From assembly GCA_010645155.1 (NCBI GenBank), contig JAAGOF010000055.1:824022-888021 (forward strand): a stretch of DNA of 64,000 bases. The letters are read 5' to 3'. The notes under the pieces are model-generated. The model was not told where the DNA came from. It did not search any database and saw nothing but the letters and a program-made list of their open reading frames with translations. This document shows, piece by piece, positions 57,241 through 64,000 of this stretch. Position 1 is the first letter of the stretch; each line of letters opens with the position of its first letter. Both the position numbers and the translations under genes were made by a program. The DNA is from Tigriopus japonicus (taxonomy: Eukaryota; Arthropoda; Copepoda; Harpacticoida; Harpacticidae).

Positions 57241-58397
57241 TAGAGCTCTATATTAGAAAGAGTACAATCATATCTAACGCCATCTAGTTCCTTCTGCTCA
57301 CAACTGCTCGCCGTTCCCAAAAGGATGCACAAGTACCCTCTAAGCTGAACAAGTTTTCCAAATCATCAGACCAAGATAGCACCTTTTGAGAAACTAAAGG
57401 GCCTAGAACCCTAATGAAGGGGTCCAAAATGAACTATCAGTGTGTTTCAAATGATTCAAAGCTGAATTGCCTGTAAAATTAGGTTTAAAACCTAAAAGAC
57501 TAAGAGAAAAATGAATATCTCACCCCTCATTGTGATCAATGCTTTTTCAGAGAAAACGTTCACAATCAGGGCTCCTTCCATAAAAAATGTGTGAGAAAGA
57601 ATATTGATAGAGAGGAGCATGTTGAGTTTTCCTCTCTTTACCTATCAACCCTGAAATGTTGAGTCAAGTCCTTCAAGTCCTTGTTTGCTCACTGGGCTCA
57701 GTGTGGAGAGCGAGAGCGAGAGAGAGCGAGCGAGTGAGAGCGAGCGGGAGAGAGCGAGCGAGAGAGAGAAAGAAAGGGAGAGAGAGAGCTGGCCCGGCCC
57801 AGCAGTCCTTGCAGTTCCCTTCTTAACAAGTGCCAGTGGGCAAGCTGGGCAAGCCATCTGAAGCTAGCAAGCATTTGACTGGACTCCCCTGCTGGCCACC
57901 ACCACTGACACTCTTGATCTTGCATATCAAGGGGTAGGTGGGCAAGTGTAAATAGCAGCCAGGGGTGAAGTCAAGAGAGGAAGAAAATTCCCTGCGCTCT
58001 TTCTCAGCAATAACCATGACTGTGAAGCACAACAGGGAAGAGAATTCAGCAGCCCTGCAATTTCATTTCCTATCACACTGTTGCCATCACCTCTTGCATC
58101 AATATGTCCAAAGGGATAGATTTTCATTCTCTTACTGTCTTTTAAAGCTTTAAACCTAATTCTACAAGCGATTCAGATTTGAATCATTTGAAACACACTA
58201 ATAGTTCATTTTGGACCCCTTCATTAAGGTTCTAGGCCCTTTAGTTTCTCAAATGGTGCTATCTGGGTCTGATAATTTGGAAAACTTGTTCAGCTTAGAG
58301 GGTACCTGTGCATCCTTTTGGGAACGGCGAGCAGTTGCGAGCAGAATGAACTAGATGGCGTTGGATATGATTGTACTCTTTCTAATATAGAGCTCTA
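57241..58397. mobile_element. hAT-type element, 1157 bp, about 260-bp TIRs, 8-bp TSD
   Basis: The ends TAGAGCTCTATATTAGAAAG are inverted copies, and similarity of the arms continues for about 260 bp (57241-57505 against 58140-58397). Perfect 8-bp direct repeats GTCCAGAC flank the element (57233-57240 and 58398-58405). The middle holds a GAGC/GAGA-rich microsatellite. There is no transposase. Such long inverted arms suggest a foldback-like derivative of a hAT element. Confidence 0.88.
57705..57789. repeat. Purine-rich GAGC/GAGA microsatellite
   Basis: About 85 bp of GAGAGC, GAGCGAGC and GAGAGA units inside the hAT-type element. The Ser/Leu-rich minus-strand frame across it is a low-complexity artefact. 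Confidence 0.9.
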
Positions 58398-58458
58398 GTC
58401 CAGACAAGACACTCACTCCTTTTTTTGTTCGTACAACGAGAATCTGGATGGAACAAAC

Positions 58459-59339
58459 TAGAGGGCTAACAGAGAAATGTCACTCTATTAGTCAGTGGAG
58501 ATTTGTTTTGAACACACTTTATTGATCCAGCAGCAAGGGTGTCAAGTGACTTGATTTGTCATGAATTGCTCCTGTTCAACCAGAGCAGTTGAATGAGCAA
58601 TTTTGCCACTGACTCCCTAAAATGCAAGGTCAGGTTGTGAATTACGTAACTTACGGGGTGTCCAGGAATTGACGGTGCATTGTGTTATTCCTTGATATTC
58701 AGACCAAAAAGGTGCTTTAAAATTGAAAAATATACAATATGGAAGTGTTTTGAAAACGCTTATTATATTGGAAACCACAGTTTGAAAAGCATGTTACAAT
58801 ATTTGAGAGGTTCAGAGCATTTCAGGCAAAGCAGTTAAAAAAGTTATTTAAAACTTGTTGTGGAAGGACACTTCAAAAATCATTCATCCCAAGGGACATC
58901 TAAATCTTCTGATATCAATTCAATATTGTTTAGGAGGTAAGAAGAACAATCATAGAAGAGCCTTAATCTGAAATATGTTAAAAACTTGAAGGGCATATGT
59001 GAAGTATAAGCATATTTTCAACCCTATATAAAAATGCAAATAGAGGCCAAGAAAAAATGAAAAGTACATGCCCTCATTCCCAGGCAAAAAAGCTGAAGAG
59101 CTTGATACACAAAGTTTTAGAAAGGGATCCAAGATATTTGCAACTGAACCATAATTATTTCTGCAAAAGTATACTTTTCTCTAATGAGTCTATAAGCTAT
59201 TGAAAATCTATTTCTTTGATGCACCATCAATTCTTGGACACCCTGTAGGGTGTTCAACATCTAAATTCCATTGCACACACAGTGCAGGCTTGGTGACTCA
59301 CAAATATTTTCGGAGTGTCATTTTTCTGCTAGCCCTCTA
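58459..59339. mobile_element. hAT-type element, 881 bp, interrupted by a mariner-like MITE
   Basis: The termini TAGAGGGCTAACAGAGAAAT and (right, inverted) TAGAGGGCTAGCAGAAAAAT match well for about 27 bp. The flanks are GAACAAAC (58451-58458) and AAACAAAC (59340-59347), an 8-bp duplication with one mismatch. A second pair of inverted ends lies inside, described separately. The element starts 54 bp after the target duplication of the previous one. Confidence 0.8.
58654..59245. mobile_element. Nested mariner-like MITE, 592 bp
   Basis: Inner inverted ends start CGGGGTGTCCAGGAATTGAC on the left and CAGGGTGTCCAAGAATTGAT on the right. TA flanks both ends (58652-58653, 59246-59247). The GGGTGTCC start is common in mariner-like elements. 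There is no intact transposase. It is nested inside the 58459-59339 element and so is the younger of the two. Confidence 0.72.
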
Positions 59340-59347
59340 AAACAAAC

Positions 59348-60480
59348 TACCACTGATTGTGCACAGACAACGGAACAACCAAATTAAGAAATCCTTGGAT
59401 TGTGTGAGATCCGCCGACAAATCATCTTCGTTCAAAAGAAACCTTGTAAAATGGTCTTCCTTATGACAAGCTTGAAGCAAGAAGATGTGTACCATCAGTC
59501 ATTTTTTTCCTCACAAGGCTGATTTTTAATTCCATCGCACTCTTCTCGTCTTTTGTTTCGTATTTTTTCAAATCATTCATTACTACCATACCAATACTCT
59601 TTAAGCATCATTTCTAATGTTTGAGTGGTTCAAACAATATACCAATTGTTGCTTGGGCGGCCAATCCCCTTTTGGCATTCAAAGTTCTGAATAACAGAAT
59701 TTAAAAATGAGACGGCTCTGCGATCATGTCTATTTCTGAAACACGCTGTGCTATCTCGGACCATTCCTCTATTGAGCAAGCTTCTCAAAAAGTTCCTTGA
59801 GAAAGCCCTGGGACGAGAAATAAACCCAGAATCGACGTATTCTGCATGGCATGACGAACCATGATCATGCGTAATTTCCGAAACTATCACGTCGCGCTTC
59901 GGGGCCTCAATATTTGGGTAACGGAGTTTGCAGGTTTAATCAGCAAAACGCCCCCCAATCAAAATATTCCGGAGGATTTGAGTAGTAATATTGAAGGGAC
60001 CAAAAATGTTTGGGACAGGATTAAAATAATGGCCAGTGGTAATCAATCCTCTCTACGAGGTTTACATTGTGAGCGGGTTATGTCAAGACTTTAACTGATC
60101 AGCATTTTAACTTTTTGGTTTAAAACCGAGACACAAGGAGCCCAAGAGACAACCGACGGACTTGGTGGGCTTTTTCCACCCGACAACGTTCTTCTCCATT
60201 AGTGAGACTTTTAGGCAGTGCCTTTTAGATTGCTTTAGCCGACGTCCAACTCGAGTAATGGTAGAAAAGCTGAAATTTCAGAGCCACGTTATCTCAATTT
60301 TTTGAATTCTTCGTTATCGCTTTTTCTTTGGCCTCAGAAATGGTGAAATTGCCCTTGAAATGAATTGCCAAAATTGAAAATGCCCGATAAAAAGTGCAGA
60401 AAATGATATTTTTGACCAAACTTTGATTTAGATTTAATTGATTGATAAGATTGATATTTGATAAGATTTAAATTTAAATG
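59348..60480. other. Sequence without a recognised gene
   Basis: Short open frames on both strands (for example 59630-59890 minus and 59861-60094 plus) have no match I recognise and no splice context. They may be fragments of old repeats. Confidence 0.4.
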
Positions 60481-60491
60481 GCTTCAAGGAA

Positions 60492-60620
60492 ACCAGAGTG
60501 GCCACGCGTACTAGCGCGTTCTTAAAAGTGCCGGGTGTAAGTGCTTCCCCAGACGGCGTAGGTTCGAAACCTGTTGGGGGTCGGATTGAAGCTGTCGGGA
60601 GAAATCCTTTCAAAGGAACC
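60492..60620 (+). repeat. tRNA-derived SINE-like sequence
   Basis: GAGTGGCCACGCGTACTAGC resembles the D-arm/A-box of a Leu/Ser-type tRNA. GGTTCGAAACC about 70 bp later is an exact B-box. The 3' side continues into non-tRNA sequence (GTCGGATTGAAGCTGTCGGG), as in a SINE body. No acceptor stem pairs, so a functional tRNA is not supported. Confidence 0.55.
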
Positions 60621-60628
60621 AGATACCA

Positions 60629-60843
60629 GGGGTATCCAGACTAGAGGTAGACTGGGCCTGGGGTCGCCCAACATACCTTTTCTAAATTAATCATTACTAT
60701 GAACTGGATTACCTGACAACAAATCATGTATAATATCATCTCCTCCAAAGAGATATATCTTGATTTTGATTGTTCATCAAGCATCTAAAAATCGCACTTT
60801 TTAACGAGTTACAGGCCCAGTCTACCTCTAGTCTGGATACCCC
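60629..60843. mobile_element. 215-bp element with perfect 32-bp inverted ends
   Basis: The 32 bases at 60629-60660 recur exactly inverted at 60812-60843; the ends start GGGGTATCCAGACTAGAGGT. No target duplication is obvious. It abuts the start of a LINE fragment at its right side and a SINE-like sequence at its left side. Confidence 0.7.
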
Positions 60844-61885
60844 ACGTAGTTAAAGTTGAAGGATCTTTTAGCGGCATGTATGATGTCAAGTCAGGTGTTC
60901 CGCAAGGTTCAATTTTAGGTCCGCTCTTGTTTATTCTCTTTATTGCTCCTCTCCAGAAGTTTAGAACAAAAGCCAGTATTTCTTAATATGCTGATGACAC
61001 AAAATTAGTTTGTGGAAGGAACGGTCAGGACTGAAAATGTTTAGTTGAGGACTTGGAGAAAATCTACTCTTGGGTTGGCGAGAGTAATATGGCATTGAAC
61101 GGGATGAAATTCCGCACAATGACGTATGGGGCGTCAAAATTAGACGTTCCGCTCAAAGACAATGGAGGTTGTGATATTGAGCAGGTATCGTCCATGAGGG
61201 ATTTGGGAGTTGTCGTCCAAGATGATGGAAAGTTTGATGAGCATATCCAGTTGAAAGGTGGGAAGGCATTTCAAACATGTGGCTGGATCTATCGCACTTT
61301 CAAGTCCAGAGATAGTATTACGATGCTAACTCTGTACAAGTCGATTGTTCAGCCGCATCTTGAATATGCCTCACCCATTTGGGCTCCAATGAGTTCGGCA
61401 GGTTTGCAAAAGGTCGAGCAGGTTCAAAGATGTTTTACTAGGAACATCACAGGAATGAGAGAGCTCTCGTATTGCGAGAGGCTCCAAAAGTTAGGGCTGT
61501 ACAGCACTCAGAGAAGGTATGAAAGGTATCTGTTACTCTATTTTTTCAAGAGCGTTCATGGGCTCTGTCCTAACCCAGGATTTGAGGTCAGTTGTAGCGA
61601 TCGTAGAGGTTTTACGTGCGTTCTGAGAGCACCTCCAAATCCAAGGGAATCGAGACTAGTTCGAACAAATGAAGTCCTCGTCTCTTCTTTATCGGGCTCC
61701 TTCATTGTTCAATATTGTTGCCCATTAGTCTTCGTCGGGAATATGTAGGAGCTGATCCTCTAACAGCATTTAAGGCAGGATTGGACAAATTTTTGAATAC
61801 TATTCCTGACCAACCCACTATTCAAGGGTTGTACAGATCTGCCAACAATAACTCATTGGTAGATCACATTTCATATAAACGGTAA
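60844..61885 (+). pseudogene. Truncated and broken non-LTR retrotransposon (LINE) reverse transcriptase
   Basis: The first part reads VKSGVPQGSILGPLLFILFI and then YADDTKLV, which are RT palm motifs (the catalytic YxDD is present as YADD). In-frame stops occur just before YADD and again shortly after it. The longest clean stretch (61053-61748) has RT C-terminal features: MRDLGVVVQDDGKFDEHI, YKSIVQPHLEYASPIW, and LQKVEQVQRCFTR. Shifts in frame then lead to the normal tail (LRREYVGADPLTAFKAG, NNNSLVDHISYKR) and a stop at 61883-61885. The endonuclease domain is absent. The type is jockey/CR1-like by motif. It is a dead 5'-truncated copy. Confidence 0.85.
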
Positions 61886-63003
61886 TTATATAAACTATAT
61901 TAATCATTAACTCTCTTTACAGGGAATCCCATTCCTTGTAGCGGTATTAAAAAATCCGCCCCCCCCACCCCTCAAAAGTAAAAACAAAGCGGTATTTGGC
62001 CCACATCTATTATTTCACCGTTGATGGCCTGCGCCACATTAAAGATGTTGGCTCGTGCTGTAAGAAGTTCGGCAACAGGGTGTGCAATATATGTAGATAA
62101 CCTTAAATTGCAAATTGTATGGTGCTATCACGAATGGTTTAATATGTAAGACAGCGCTTTGTCAAGTTTCATATCACCAATGCAAATATTAAGCCGCCAA
62201 TCGTTTGTTTGCCCTTTGGTGTAAGTCTTTCAAAGACTTGAAGACTTTGAAAAGAATGCAATTTTTATCATCGGCCTTTGCGAAATGAGCATTCAGCGCT
62301 TCAGATGATACAAACAAAAAATGTGATCTAGGACGATAAAGCCGTCGTATAAATTATAACATACGCTGAGAAAAGTGCAATGAAATGAAGCCTTTCGTGT
62401 TAGAACAATCCGAACATGTCATAAAAATAACTCTACAATTAGCTATTTCAGTTGCTTTTATGAGGAACAAGTACTTTTCGTACATGTGGTAATTATTATT
62501 CAGAAAAGTTACTTCTTGAATGCACTATAATTGTGGAACCTTAGGCGCTCCAAATGGAAGCATGTATGTTACATTTATGGCTTTAAGAGCAATGGGCACA
62601 AATATTGCATCCTGCGTTTTGTAATACCGACGATATTTGGTAATTAATTATCACTGATAATGAAACAGGTTGGTTTAACCAAACCAACACTTGTAGCACT
62701 ATCAAATTAACCTGATCAAACTGAACAAAATTGAATGATCAAACTGAACAAAATTGAATTGAATAAGAAAAAAATAGAGGTTCATTCTCAATGTAGTGAA
62801 TGATACATGATTAATAAGGTTATTCATTTGTTTAATGCATAATACATCCAGCATTGAAGTAGCATAGCCTTACCTCGTCAAAGCTAACTTTGTTTCAATG
62901 TTTAGTGTTGTCACAATTTTCTAAAAAACTAAGTTTTTCGTCTTTTTAGGTTTGCTGAAAGTGTTCACCCGTTTATCATTACAAGAGCCACTGAATTTCA
63001 CTG
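61886..63003. other. Sequence without a recognised gene
   Basis: AT-rich stretch after the LINE tail, with a short C-rich run near 61963-61976. No coding or structured feature is supported. Confidence 0.45.
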
Positions 63004-63011
63004 GACTGGGA

Positions 63012-63476
63012 TAGAGACGCTCTAGTGAGAGACGGGCGAGGTTTTGACTCAAGCACCATGGAGAAAAGTAAACGATTTTTTGAACTAAAAACATTTCCAA
63101 ATAAACAGACTCTCCATGCTTTGGACGTGAAAAATTGTCAAATAGAATTTTCATTGAAACCTTTTCAAGTGACCTTGCCCAATGTTCAGAGTCTTAAATT
63201 GCAAACTTTCAAAATGGTTTTGGAACAGAAAAATACAAGTTGGAAGCATCAACCCTTTTTACGGCACATTAGGTTGGGCTCTAGAAAGACGCAAACGTTC
63301 TGCTTCAAAGTAAGATGTGGAGGCACTGGATTGAGCAAGGGCTTGTTGAGGGTTCCGTCTGTTTGGAAATGTTGAAAACGGCGCCCAACAGGGGATCAGC
63401 CAATCACATGATGAGAATTGAATGACGTCATTGACGCCGGTCGCAACCTCGCCCGTCTCTCACTAGAGCGTCTCTA
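63012..63476. mobile_element. hAT-type MITE, 465 bp, perfect 8-bp TSD
   Basis: The ends TAGAGACGCTCTAGTGAGAG are exact inverted copies for about 32 bp (63012-63043 against 63445-63476). Perfect 8-bp direct repeats GACTGGGA flank it (63004-63011, 63477-63484). A 116-codon open frame inside has no recognisable similarity and starts in the terminal repeat, so I do not call it a gene. Confidence 0.88.
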
Positions 63477-63481
63477 GACTG

Positions 63482-63589
63482 GGAGGCTAACGAGAGGAAT
63501 CATGATTTGGAGGCTAACGAGAGGAATCATGATTTGGAGGCTAACGAGAGGAATCATGATTTGGAGGCTAACGAGAGGAATCATGATTT
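63482..63589. repeat. 27-bp tandem repeat, four identical units
   Basis: Four exact copies of a 27-bp unit (GGAGGCTAACGAGAGGAATC plus ATGATTT) run from 63482 to 63589. The array begins inside the right-hand target duplication of the adjacent hAT MITE. Identical copies imply recent expansion or assembly slippage. Confidence 0.95.
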
Positions 63590-64000
63590 CCAGTAGGAAC
63601 AATTCAAGTACGTTCTTCCGCAAATTACATATGTTGACTTAAATACGCAATTCAATTTTCAGCTCAATCGAACATCGGAGTCAAAAGTTATGCTCACTTA
63701 AAGTTCAGTGCAAATACTACCGAGAATGAATGAACTAACACTTTTCCAGAATTGCTTTACCACTAGTGATGTGTTTCGAGTACGGAGTGCTGCCATTTTT
63801 GACTCGAAGTTTATTTTGTGTTTAAAAGGGCAGGTTGTACTATTGAACTTTTTAAAAAGACCTCAACAGGGACCAATGGGGTATTCGTGAAGGAGACAGC
63901 TGCTGAAGTTACCTAAAATCGATTGTAGACGGCGCCACATTTGACTAGGCGAGAATAAAATTTTGCTACGGAAGTACTGCTACCTTGAAAGTCCTTTTTA
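63590..64000. other. Window end without a recognised gene
   Basis: No coding region, RNA or repeat structure could be supported in the last 410 bases. Confidence 0.45.

Noticed and set aside
57645..57925. Ser/Leu-rich and Ser/Arg-rich frames
   Set aside because: They translate a GAGC/GAGA microsatellite inside a hAT-type element.
60492..60600. Functional tRNA gene of Leu/Ser type
   Set aside because: No acceptor stem pairing and no clear anticodon arm; better as SINE.
63025..63375. 116-codon open frame
   Set aside because: It begins in the terminal inverted repeat of a MITE and has no recognisable domain.
1..64000. Prokaryotic features (operons, CRISPR, phage)
   Set aside because: No direct-repeat/spacer arrays or operon structure; spliced eukaryotic genes throughout.

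Overview
This is a eukaryotic nuclear window. Genes are split by GT-AG introns, polyadenylation signals replace bacterial signals, and long gene-poor stretches are full of non-autonomous DNA transposons. The gene set points to an animal with a nervous system: CLOCK, a dopamine-type SLC6 transporter, a vesicular GABA transporter, villin and a Popeye protein. The double heme peroxidase and the compact genes with short introns suggest an arthropod, perhaps a crustacean such as a copepod. That placement is inference. I joined exons by hand, requiring GT/AG ends and a continuous reading phase; for most genes the phases close exactly.

Layout. 1-3311 (-): TCF25 homologue, 3' end cut off by the window edge. 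3846-4443 (+): KIAA1143 homologue, divergent from TCF25. 4465-6219 (-): M28 metallopeptidase core, with a probable signal-peptide exon at 9039-9217 across a 178-N assembly gap. 9.2-16.9 kb: gene-poor, with MITEs and LINE traces. 16863-23022 (+): secreted tandem double heme peroxidase. 23412-25379 (-): CLOCK in one exon. 27240-28786 (+): CTDSPL2-like phosphatase. 29572-30387 (-): RAD1. 31399-32328 (-): SDHC, divergent from TMEM223 (32944-38694, +), whose 5-kb intron holds two hAT-like elements. 40248-44870 (+): dopamine-transporter-like gene, 14 exons. 45110-48741 (-): villin with headpiece, 11 exons. 51176-52633 (+): VGAT. 52883-54764 (-): Popeye-domain gene. 55-64 kb: a transposon graveyard with a 1.1-kb palindrome, several hAT MITEs (one with a nested mariner-like MITE), a SINE, a broken LINE and tandem repeats.

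The genes do not form one pathway. They include housekeeping genes (ribosome quality control, DNA damage clamp, complex II, mitochondrial membrane protein) and neural genes (dopamine reuptake, vesicular GABA loading, clock). The most unusual features are the double peroxidase, whose first domain has lost its proximal heme histidine and other heme contacts while the second is canonical, and the cluster of hAT-type elements with 8-bp target duplications, one built around a 36-bp satellite.
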